Source: Hygrophila difformis (Eukaryota; Streptophyta; Magnoliopsida; Lamiales; Acanthaceae). Taken from it: a stretch of DNA of 64,000 bases. The position numbers and the translations under genes are program-made. The notes beneath the pieces are model-generated. The model saw nothing but the letters and a program-made list of their open reading frames with translations. It was not told the DNA's origin and searched no databases. Shown in pieces: positions 1 through 8,483 of the stretch (its first letter is position 1; every line of letters starts with the position of its first letter). Location of the stretch: assembly GCA_030278955.1 (NCBI GenBank), contig JAOANR010000002.1, positions 26,398,057 through 26,462,056 of the forward strand, given 5' to 3'.

Positions 1-2
1 AC

Positions 3-1136
3 TGGGATGACCCCTTTTTATTTAAATTTTGTTCCGATCAGGTTATTAGGCGCTGTGTTCATGAGAAGGAAGGTTTTCAAATTGTTAGGAAGTGTCATGA
101 GAATCCTCTAGGAGGCCATCATGGCCCTGCTAGAACTGCTAGAAAAGTTCTAGATTGTGGTTTCTTCTGGCCGACTATCTTTTTAGATTGCCAGAAACTT
201 ATAAAGATGTGTGACAGATGCCAAAGATTGGGAAACATTTCAATGAGAGAAGAAATGCCTCAAAAAGGAATTTTAGAAGTTGAGATATTTGATGTTTGGG
301 GAATTGATTTTATGGGACCTTTTCCCCCTTCATATGGTAATCACTACATTCTAGTAGCTGTTGATTATGTCTCAAAATGGGTAGAAGCAGTGGCTTTACC
401 CAATAATGAAGCTAAACAAGTTACTAAATTTCTGCAAAAGAATATTTTTACCAGGTTTGGAGCCCCTCGTGCCATTATATCTGATGGAGGATCTCACTTT
501 GTGAATAAACTCTTTGAGAAGTTGCTGAAACAATACAGTGTTCATCATAAGGTTGGATCACCATATCATCCTCAGACAAGTGGACAAGTGGAGGTATCTA
601 ATAAGGAAATTAAGCATATTTTACAAGCTTCTGTGAATATTACAAGAAAAGACTGGTCAAAGAAACTGGATGATGCTTTATGGGCATACAGAACTGCTTT
701 CAAGACTCCCATAGGGGTGTCTCCCTACAGATTAGTTTTTGGAAAAGCTTGTCATCTTTCAGTTGAGCTAGAACACAGAGCATATTGGGCCATTAAGATG
801 CTTAATATGGATGTTCAGTCAGGACAAGAAAAGAGGAAATTCGATCTGTCTAAGTTGGAAGAGATGAGACTGGAAGCATATGAAAGCAGCAAGATTTACA
901 AAGATCGAACCAAGAAAATTCATGATGCAAAGATAAAACATAAGGAATTTTATGTTGGCCAGATGGTATTGTTGTATAACTCTCGTTTGAAATTGTTTCC
1001 AGGAAAGCTGAGATCAAGGTGGACAGGACCATTTCCTATTGTAGCTGTTCATGATAATGGAGCCGTCACAATTATGCTTAATGAAGGAGAAAAGACAGTA
1101 AATGGACACAGGCTTAAAGAATATATTGGTCAATAA
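3..1136 (+). CDS. Athila-type Ty3/gypsy integrase, 3' end of pol (left copy, cut by window edge)
   Basis: The frame is open from base 3, so the start lies outside the window. The zinc-binding part shows two His in HENPLGGHH followed by CDRC (HHCC type). The integrase core has its acidic residues in [17 protein letters not shown] and QVEVSNKEI, and the C-terminal end carries the usual [14 protein letters not shown] stretch. Integrase inserts the reverse-transcribed element into the chromosome. The protein is about 96% identical by eye to the minus-strand copy at 51929-53263. It ends twelve codons earlier because a TAA stands where the other copy has CAA; the following bases still encode the same tail. 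F-box gene A follows 780 bp downstream on the same strand. Assignment to the Athila lineage rests on the [13 protein letters not shown] signature and on the tRNA-Asp primer site of the right copy. Confidence 0.92.
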   Translation, partial: WDDPFLFKFCSDQVIRRCVHEKEGFQIVRKCHENPLGGHHGPARTARKVLDCGFFWPTIFLDCQKLIKMCDRCQRLGNISMREEMPQKGILEVEIFDVWGIDFMGPFPPSYGNHYILVAVDYVSKWVEAVALPNNEAKQVTKFLQKNIFTRFGAPRAIISDGGSHFVNKLFEKLLKQYSVHHKVGSPYHPQTSGQVEVSNKEIKHILQASVNITRKDWSKKLDDALWAYRTAFKTPIGVSPYRLVFGKACHLSVELEHRAYWAIKMLNMDVQSGQEKRKFDLSKLEEMRLEAYESSKIYKDRTKKIHDAKIKHKEFYVGQMVLLYNSRLKLFPGKLRSRWTGPFPIVAVHDNGAVTIMLNEGEKTVNGHRLKEYIGQ

Positions 1137-1195
1137 GATTTAAATATTCAAATGGATTATTTGGATAATCCATAGTTCTTCTGAATTTCTAGTAT

Positions 1196-1226
1196 AAAAA
1201 TATATATATATATATATATATATATA
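1196..1226. repeat. (TA)n microsatellite after Athila pol
   Basis: An uninterrupted TA run about 60 bp behind the pol stop. The right arm has a poly-A/T stretch at the matching place (about 51899-51914) instead. Confidence 0.9.
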
Positions 1227-1232
1227 GGAGGT

Positions 1233-1267
1233 GGGGTACTACCCAGGTTAGCTGAGTAGTATTCCCC
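1233..1267 (+). other. Post-pol hairpin conserved in both arms
   Basis: GGGG-TACTAC at 1233-1242 pairs with GTAGTA-(tt)-CCCC at 1256-1267 around a 13-nt loop. The right arm keeps the TACTAC/GTAGTA stem at 51855-51894 although flanking bases changed. It lies between the pol stop and the F-box cluster in both arms. A possible splice acceptor (pyrimidine run, then CAG at about 1311-1313) follows in the left arm. A structural RNA role is inferred only. Confidence 0.55.
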
Positions 1268-1428
1268 TTTTTCTTAAAGAATTTTGTTAATTTCCTATTT
1301 TTTTGTCTTTCAGGATTTTAAGGAATGAAGCTATGATGAATCAAGAAGGAAAAAGAAAGAAGTCTTCAATCAGGTTTTTGAGTATTGAATAAATTTCTAC
1401 AAGTGTTTGATCTATCAATCTAAGTACT

Positions 1429-1722
1429 CACGCATTGTTTCTAATTAAAGCGTGATTAAGATTGAAGAATGATAACTCATGCTTTGTTTAAATTCCATGA
1501 AGCGAGAAGGGAGCTTCAAGTTTTGTTAACTAATACAAAATTTGGCTAAGATTCTCGCTTTGATAAAAATAATAATTGGCATGAGGAACTGAATACCCAC
1601 GCACTGTTAAACTTACAAAGCGTGATCAAGTTCTAGAATAAACTATACAGAATATTCCTCGCTTTGATCAATTTACAAAGCGAGGGACGTTCTACATGTT
1701 ACGCGCTTACATTAAACAAAGC
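1429..1722 (+). repeat. Array of CGCTTTG-type hairpins upstream of F-box A
   Basis: A series of short inverted repeats spaced roughly 50-60 bp apart. The best are 1429-1454 (CACGC/GCGTG), 1598-1624 (CACGC/GCGTG) and 1657-1685, a perfect 10-bp stem CCTCGCTTTG/CAAAGCGAGG with a 9-nt loop. Weaker ones lie near 1476-1507, 1553-1585 and 1702-1722. The outer stem bases vary between units while CGCTTTG/CAAAGCG recurs. The right arm has the same type of array at 51477-51705, and the LTR at 14601-17897 has it upstream of its TATA box. Confidence 0.75.
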
Positions 1723-1912
1723 GAGACTCTGGAAACCTGAACGGATAGATTTTCAAAATCATTCAAGACCAAAATACTCTTACAGACTCTTCTCCTCCCT
1801 TTTCATTAAACCATCACACGTCGTTTCACTCCTCTGCAATAATGTCATTCAATTTTCCCTAGTCTACAAATAACCAGTTATAGTCTTTCTTCCATTTATT
1901 ATCTTAAGATAA

Positions 1913-2652
1913 ATGGCTGGATTACCCCCAAATCGTAGAACCTCGATTTTAGATATCCCTGATGAGATTTTAGGGGATATTTTGTCAAGAATGGGGCAGA
2001 AAGATATCAAGGATGTTGCCAGAGCAGCACCAACTTGCAGAAAATTCCACAGAGCAAGTGAACTCCCTGTTGTGCGGAGAAGAGCAAACATGGTGGAGGA
2101 AATCACTGCTGAGAGAACCTCTGATCAAGAATATCGAGCATTCTTGAGAAGATGAGGGGAAGACAATAACTACATGCTCAACCTGGAACCCGCATTGAAA
2201 GCCTTCCGGAGCACAGGGCTCATGGAAGCTGTATCTGAAATCTTGCGGCCAGGAATAGAAGATGAAATCATCCTTCAATCTTCATCAAAGCATTTATTCT
2301 GATGAGTTTAGAGAGCTTTGAGAAGATTGATGAAGGCCTATATTTGATGGGATCAATCTTCAAAGAAGAGGAGCATATTCAGAGGATGAAGGAGAATATT
2401 AGAAAAGTTTTTGCCAATAGTGAGGAGGAACCAAATCCATTTTCAGGGCAAAAACATAGGGACTATTGTGAATACTTAGCCCCTCATGATAGGAATTTGG
2501 TTTTGCAACCTCCGCATTACAATTATGGTGCTACGAACATTAATTGTTTATGCTGTGAGGTTACAACCTTAATTAAGGAATTGAGGGTAGCCTTTAATGA
2601 ATATGTAGATGAACTAGATTCAGACTCTGAGTCTGATTTAGAATCTGATTAG
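1913..2652 (+). pseudogene. F-box gene A, left copy (one nonsense, one frameshift)
   Basis: The protein starts MAGLPPNRRTS and has an N-terminal F-box (IPDEILGDILSRMG), the A/GN-type helical repeats seen in At2g35280/At1g67623-like F-box proteins, and a C-terminal Cys motif (YCEY ... INCLCC) followed by an acidic Ser/Asp tail. F-box proteins normally bind SKP1 in an SCF ubiquitin ligase; the substrate is unknown. Compared with the intact copy at 39025-39765, codon 81 is TGA (2153-2155), and about one base is missing near 2262-2266, which shifts the frame; it reads on correctly to the stop at 2652. The two copies share only about 70% of residues in the N-terminal part. The 3' end resembles the relic at 37030-37332 more than A', so this gene may be a recombinant. 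Confidence 0.85.
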
Positions 2653-3086
2653 ACTGAATGCATTTCTTTGTTATCATGTAACCCTTTTCAGTCTATGTTT
2701 TTGTATAAATGAAATCTTTATGTAGTTTTAATTCTCGCGTTGTTTTTCGTGAATAACTTGTTCTCATCTAAAAAAAATTTTGCCTGCATAAGTTCATTAA
2801 CTCAAATTTTAAGTTAATTTCAAATCCGCTGACGTGGCAAGCCTAGACTTAATCATTAGAGTTTAAGAGAAGAATAACACTTGAGTATCCTACTCTGCAG
2901 TCTTTAGACTAGGCCGGCCCATTTCTATATCTTGTAACTTCCATATCTTTTCAAATCACTCTCAAATCTATCCATATCTTTTCTCTCGAAGAAGAAACCG
3001 CCATCGTCAAGTTTCTTTCATCCTATTCGCAACATTCCATCTAGAAACGTTCGCAACATTTTCGTTTCTAGGAACTCACTCAGAAA

Positions 3087-3103
3087 ATGGCAGGCGACAA
3101 TCC
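3087..3103 (+). other. 17-nt leader exon (encodes MAGDNP, phase 2) of the F-box B-D cluster
   Basis: ATGGCAGGCGACAATCC is followed at once by the consensus donor GTAAGC. The right arm has the same exon with one change at 36619-36635, and gene E has its own version (MAENNP) at 38608-38624, also with GTAAGC. Joined to the acceptor of C (4266), D (5181) or the long ORF (6269), the reading frame continues without interruption. Joined to the acceptor in front of B (3354), it gives only a short upstream ORF. E shows the model directly: MAENNP plus NARNPQLL, which parallels MAGDNP plus NVRIPQLL for C. Confidence 0.7.
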
Positions 3104-3377
3104 GTAAGCCTTCAAGCTTATTTCATTTTATTCTTACTGGTGTTTAAATTCTGCAGATTTTGCTTATGTATTTCGCGTCTAAATGCTTGATTCATAGCAT
3201 TAGGGTTTGTATTCTGCATTTTGCATATTCTTCCTTCACTCGTTTACACTTCTCTGAAAACTCATAGAATCTTGGTATTAGATTTTCATTAATATAAACA
3301 ACAAATTTTTTTTCCTTAAAACTCGCTTAAACAACATTAACTTTGGAGAGCAGGCTTCTGAGTTCTCTCCACTACAA

Positions 3378-4088
3378 ATGACTGATCTTCCACTGGACAT
3401 CATTGGAGAGATTGTGTCACGAGTAGGGCAGAGCAGCTTTGAAGACTTGCTCCACTGTAAAGGAACATGTTCAACGTTCAGAATTGTTTCAAATTATCCT
3501 ATTGTCTTCCGGAGATTCAATGTAGAGGATCAAGTTTTTAAGAGTATTTCTAACAAATCCTCTGGTAAGGCTGAGTTTCTACACTCCTACAGACGGGCTA
3601 ATAATCACATTTTGAATCTTCATAAAGCTATGGAACTGTTCACGCAGGGTGAAGAGAACAAAGCGTTCCAAATTCTGGAAGAAGGAATTAATGACAATCA
3701 TAAGTTTTCTCAGTATATTAAAGCTTTATGTTGTTTAAGTAGAGTTTCTAAAAAGGAAATATATAGAGGGCTTTGTTTAATGAGTTCTATATTAAATGAT
3801 AGGTTAAATAGCTATGATTTTAGATATAACCTTCTGACTTTACTCTCAGAGTGGGAATATGTTCCAAATCCTTTCCTAGGACAGAATAAGAGGGAATTCT
3901 GCAACTTTGATAATCATGACTGGGAAATCATCCATAGGCCACCATATTTCAATCATGGAGCAGGTCAGATTATCTGTCTTTGTTGTGATACAACTAGGGC
4001 AATAACTGACTTTAGGATGGCGACAAAGGAGGTCTCTTATAACCATAGTATTACTGGAGATTTCTTGGATGAAGAAGGAAGAGATTAA
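3378..4088 (+). CDS. F-box protein B (At2g35280-like family), intact
   Basis: The protein has 236 residues. Residues 1-40 form an F-box (LPLDIIGEIVSRVGQSSFEDLL). Helical repeats follow (ANNHILNLHKAMELF, AFQILEEGI, YIKALCCLSR). At the C-terminus the family block NPFLGQNKREFC is followed by IICLCC, likely a Cys cluster. The predicted role is a substrate adaptor of an SCF ubiquitin ligase, with unknown target. An intron-like stretch (3104-3353) and a leader exon lie upstream. If spliced, the leader makes a 14-codon upstream ORF whose TGA overlaps the B start codon (ATGA), so B would be reached by reinitiation or from a different transcript start. The start at 3378 is the first Met before the F-box. 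The right-arm copy (35665-36345) is dead. Confidence 0.8.
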   Translation: MTDLPLDIIGEIVSRVGQSSFEDLLHCKGTCSTFRIVSNYPIVFRRFNVEDQVFKSISNKSSGKAEFLHSYRRANNHILNLHKAMELFTQGEENKAFQILEEGINDNHKFSQYIKALCCLSRVSKKEIYRGLCLMSSILNDRLNSYDFRYNLLTLLSEWEYVPNPFLGQNKREFCNFDNHDWEIIHRPPYFNHGAGQIICLCCDTTRAITDFRMATKEVSYNHSITGDFLDEEGRD

Positions 4089-4265
4089 TGTTTGTGATAA
4101 GCTTTCTAGTATTAGATTTTGAAATTGTCACCAATCCAAGTTTCTTGTATTTTGTAAGGCAGCTTGGTATTGTCAATGAAATCTAATCTTTTACATTGTA
4201 ATTACTGCACAAACAATAAGTTTTTCTCTGAATTCTGTGTTTTTCTTCCTTTTCTTTTTAAACAG

Positions 4266-5019
4266 AAATGTCAGAATTCCTCAACTCTTGGGAACTCAAA
4301 TATTTGATTTACAAACTGAGTTGTTGGGAGACATTCTGTCGAGATTGGGAAAGGATAGCATAAAGAAACTTTTTAGAGCATCAGAGACATCCAAACAATT
4401 TCTTTCAGCAAGCAGATCCTCACTAGCTCTAAAGAGAGTTAATCTGGAAACTTGTGCTATGTGGAGAGAAACTGTTTATCCCAGTAATCGGGTTAAATTT
4501 ATTAAAGAATGTCAGGATGCAGGAAACTATATGTTTAATCTTGAACCTGCACTGATAGCCTTTGTTGATAAGAATGATGAGAAAAAAGCCTATGAACTCT
4601 TAAAGCCTGGTTTAGATGATAAACACCAACCATCTGCTTTCATAAGATGTCTCCTATTGCTCTCCAAGCAAGACCAACAATTTGATGAAGAAGGAATTCA
4701 ACTGATCAAATCTGTAACCCAGGATTCTTTTGATTTAGCCTTCCTTAAAATTAGTGTTTTACACTGGCTTCTCTACTGTGAAAAGTTCCCAAATCCATTC
4801 CTTGCTCAAGAGGAAAGGAGCTTCTGTAAGAGTCACTCTCTTATCGAGCGTCAGAAATTACCCTTGCATGAAAGGATGGAGTGCATACCTTGTGAATTAT
4901 TTGACATAGTCAAGCAGTTCAGAAGAGCAACTGGTGAGGAAGGTATATTATTTGAATGGGAGCAGTGGAACAATGAAGAAGAGGAGCAAAATGAAGATGA
5001 TTTACTAGAATTAGATTAG
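4266..5019 (+). CDS. F-box protein C (terminal coding exon), intact
   Basis: The open frame starts right after a pyrimidine tract and CAG and reads NVRIPQLLGTQIFDLQTELL. It has no ATG of its own before the F-box (LQTELLGDILSRLGKDSIKKLF). I therefore take it as a terminal exon joined to the leader at 3087-3103, which is in phase. Domains are an F-box, helical repeats (AGNYMFNLEPALIAF, AYELLKPGLDD, FIRCLLLLSKQD), the block NPFLAQEERSFC, and a second Cys pair MECIPC followed by a very acidic tail ending at 5019. F-box gene D starts 160 bp further on with the same arrangement. The right-arm copy has one missing base near 34895. Function beyond an SCF adaptor role cannot be stated. Confidence 0.78.
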
Positions 5020-5180
5020 TGTTGTAACCAAGCAGTTCATGATTCCTTTTGTTTGTAATCTTTTGTGCTTATTTTCTTGAACAATGAATTCTCTCTATGA
5101 CCAGATCTGTACATTCCTTTTACATTAATGATTTTCATTTCTTAGCTTTTAATTTGGCTACTGTTTTTAATCCTACTCAG

Positions 5181-5928
5181 CTGTGAAATTGGAAGCTCCT
5201 CAAAGCAACCAAGGACTTCAATAAAGAAATCTGGATCAAGGGAAACTCAGATCACAGATCTTCCTTATGAGATTCTTGGGAATATTATGTCGAGACTGGC
5301 ATTTGATCACCTTGAGATTGTTTTTAATTGTAAATTAGTCTGCAAGGAGTTAGAAGAAGCCACCCACCATCCTTTAGTCTTGAAGAGGGCTTCTCTTGAA
5401 GAATTCTCTGCATGGGGATGGGGGACTTTTGAAGAAACACAGAGAGATTTTATTGAAAGCTGTAGAAATGCAGGAAATTGGATGTACCAATTACCAGAGG
5501 CACTGCGTTTGTTTGTTCGAGTTATGAATGAACAAGCAGCATTTGATCTCTTAAAACCTGCAATTATTGATAATCACCCCCCATCCATTTACATAAAAGC
5601 TCTTATGCTTTTGAGTAAGGATGAAGTTGAAGAACAAGAGAAAGGAATTTGGCATTTTGCTACTCTGTGTAAGAATAGACGAAGGCTCAAAGATCTTCAG
5701 CTCCAAGTCAGAGGGTGGCTATCAAATCAGGATGAATTTCTTTCACCTTTTCAAGGACAACCTAAGAAGAGATTTTGCAATTATAGGAACTATTATGATA
5801 ATAATCACAGTCTTTCAAGAAACTCTTATGGTGTTTCCTCAATTTACTGCATGAGATGTTTAGTCTCTGAGCACTGTAATCTGTTTCTCATATTTGGAGT
5901 TGATGGGGAGATGCCTCCTTATTTGTAA
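5181..5928 (+). CDS. F-box protein D (terminal coding exon), intact
   Basis: It is open from an acceptor (CTACTCAG) at 5180; the first residues CEIGSSSKQ lie before the F-box LPYEILGNIMSRLAFDHLE. The first ATG (5287) would cut into the F-box. The right-arm copy lacks even this ATG and is otherwise open, so the start very probably comes from the in-phase leader exon at 3087. Helical repeats follow (AGNWMYQLPEALRLF, AFDLLKPAI, YIKALMLLSKDE), then SPFQGQPKKRFC and IYCMRC. The copies in the two arms are both open and about 87% identical, the only paralogue intact in both. Likely SCF adaptor, target unknown. Confidence 0.78.
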
Positions 5929-6090
5929 TTAACAAATTGGAGTCATAAGAACCATCATGCTTTGTAATTCCGTAATATTAGCAAGAATCTGGTGAATTCT
6001 ATATTCTGTTTTGGTTTGTTTATACTATGTTTTTAAATTCTCTGGTATTCTCGTTTTTCAATAAGCAGACTTAATCAACATTTAAATCTT

Positions 6091-6217
6091 CACATTTAGA
6101 GCAAATCTCTAAATGTGAGTATGGTGATATCATGCAAAAATGATGAATATAAAAAGGAAAAATTGATATTATGCTTTCTTTTACCATCTGCACATTTAGA
6201 GTAAAGCTCTAAATGTG
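6091..6217 (+). repeat. Two perfect 11-bp hairpins between F-box D and the long ORF
   Basis: CACATTTAGAG/CTCTAAATGTG with 5-nt loops at 6091-6117 (loop caaat) and 6191-6217 (loop taaag), exactly 100 bp apart, each followed by agtatggtga. The right arm has the same pair in the mirror position (33512-33538 and 33613-33639). The right half of each hairpin plus its downstream bases resembles the polypurine tract/LTR junction near 17897. Confidence 0.85.
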
Positions 6218-6278
6218 AGTATGGTGACACTGATTTAATCAGTTTATCTTATTTTTATTTTTCTAAAGGATTCATAAG

Positions 6279-8483
6279 ATGACCTATGAAGAACTTCAAG
6301 CTCGAGGTATAGAATTAGACAAGAAAGAAAAATCATTCTTGATGATGAGGAAAACAGCAGAAATTGTAAAATATATTCAGAAAAGCTGTGGATGGTTAGG
6401 GATGGAAATTTCACCTCCAATCTTTTATGTCAATCCAATGATGATTCAACACATACCAGAGAAAGAAAAGGAATCATTGATGATTGATTTAGAAGAAGCA
6501 TTCTGGGACAGAATGAGTAAATTTTGGGAAGACCAAATGATATTTCTCATTAATGATAAGCATCTTCCCAATGGAATCAGACTTGAAAGACTTTTGGAAA
6601 GGGAAAAGAAATGCATGGCTGAGTGGAACCAGGAATGCTATAGAATCATCAATCCAAAAGATCAAACAGGGTTGGAGCTGGATTACTTTGATCCTCAACC
6701 ACTACCTAAATATGTGAAACGACTCACCAAATACTGCTGCAAACTTAAAGAAATCCGAAATGCTAGAGTTTATGATGCTCAGCAGGCACTCCCTGCATAC
6801 ATGCCTCCAACATTCTTGAACAAGAAGGGGCCTATTGAACAAAATTTCTTGACAAATTTGGCTCTGGACAGGATTATTGATGCTCGTATCAATTTGAGAC
6901 ATGACCTCGAGCCTTATTTTAAAAAAGCTAAACAAGGCAAGATGGTATGGAGAGATGTTCTTAGAACCATTCAGGAAGCTAGGAATAGCTGGATCAGGCA
7001 TATGAATGAGTGGGCTAAGGGAGAAAATCTTAGGAAAAAAATTCTTAAACCAGGGTTAAAAAGGAAACCTAATGAAGAATTTCCATTAGAAGAGTTTGTT
7101 GATTTAATGCCTAAACAGCAAGCATGGGTTAAAGATGCAGAAGAGAGAGAAGCTGAGAGATCAGGCAAAAACAGGAAGCAGATATCAGATGCAAAGCAGA
7201 CACCACAGAATATAGTCAGGAACATTTTCAGAGAATCTGTTATTAATGAAGGACTGGAACCTATAAAGAATTTCAGGAAAGTTTCAGCCCCAACAATAAC
7301 ACCAGCAGATGCAGATCTTCTCATTACAGACAGACCTAACAAGATCATCAAGAGATTACCCCCAACTCTCCAGCAAGAAGTTCATGGATATGTTCAGGAG
7401 AGAAAGAAAGAATTCATTGAGAGATATATCAGATATGATAGTACATGCAGAGAAAACGCATACAAGGAGCATAGAGCTTATACTGATCAAACACAAGGAA
7501 GGATTCAGCAGGTAATCATTGATGATTGGGATGCATGGAATGAGAAGTATTTGAACAGAAAGGGAATGAATGTTATGTTAAAAGGTATGGGTAAAAATTT
7601 TTATGTCAAGAAAAATGATTCAGATGAAGATAGTACAGATGAGGAACAAAGATTTGAGAAAATGCGAGTAGTGGATGAAGTTACAACTATTGTAGGAGAG
7701 GAGAATGAAGGAAATGATGAACTCCATCCGATCCTGCAAGAGAGTATGAAACATTATTATGCAAGCAGGCAAAAGGAAAAGCATGAATTCGAAGAATTCA
7801 TGAAAACCCAAGATAAGAAAGGTAAAAAGAAAATATCCACCAGGAAAAGAAAGTCACATAATCTTAGTTCAAGCACTTCAGAAGAAGCACCTTCAGCTAA
7901 GAAAAGGACTGGGAGCAAGGTGGAGAAATGCAAGTCTGAGAAAACTAGCTAGTTTCCAAAGAAAAGGAAGAATGAAGATGAGTTAGCAACCAAAGAGGTT
8001 TTGGACTTGAAAGTAGGAATTTCAGAGACAAGGGATTTGATGGATGAGGATAATGAGACACTGCAACCAGCTCAAGAAAAGAAGGAAGTTGTCACTTACA
8101 AAAGGAGAGGAAAGTTACTTTCTGAGCAGAAGGAGACTAATCCTGAGAAACCTAAGCAGCAAGAATCCTCTTTTGAGAATGTAGAACAACCAGGAATCAC
8201 TCCTGAGAAAGAAAAGCAACAAGAAAAAGAACCTGAAAAACCTGTTAAGAAGTTCAGAATAAAGATGAAGGCTAGGAAGCCTAAGTATGTGGTGCATGAT
8301 ACCAGCTCTGATGAAGAGAAAGTCGAACCAACTTTAGGGGTAATACCTTATACAGAAAGGTTGGAACTCACTCCTTATGGTAATTTGGAAGTGGGAGATA
8401 TAGATCCAGAAGGCTGGAGAGCATGTATCGACGAACATCAACTGATGTACAAGGGTCAACTCAGCCGACCACTGAACTTCAAC
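6279..8483 (+). pseudogene. Long unknown ORF, left copy (interrupted by alpha LTR)
   Basis: It starts MTYEELQARGIELD. The codons IHK before the Met are open back to an acceptor at 6268 that is in phase with the leader exon at 3087. There is no domain I can name in the first 500 residues: it is rich in Lys, Glu and Arg, with conserved blocks (NPMMIQHIPEKEKESLMIDLEEAFW, read as two parts; LPPTLQQEVHGYV). A long low-complexity Lys/Glu region follows. One in-frame TAG (7950-7952) replaces an Arg codon of the right copy, and reading resumes in the same frame. The gene is cut at 8483 by an inserted LTR. The right copy (33454 to 30217, continuing 20502 to 18953) shows that the full product is about 1,600 residues and ends in a putative plant transposon protein domain and a coiled coil. 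N-terminal identity between copies is about 92%. Confidence 0.72.

Noticed and set aside
850..1032. Antisense ORF within integrase
   Set aside because: Shadow of the pol frame; no independent signal. The same holds for most short frames opposite gag-pol, the long ORF and the F-box genes.
4237..4265. Upstream start of F-box C giving MFFFLFF
   Set aside because: It begins at GTG and encodes the pyrimidine tract of an acceptor; no conserved protein.
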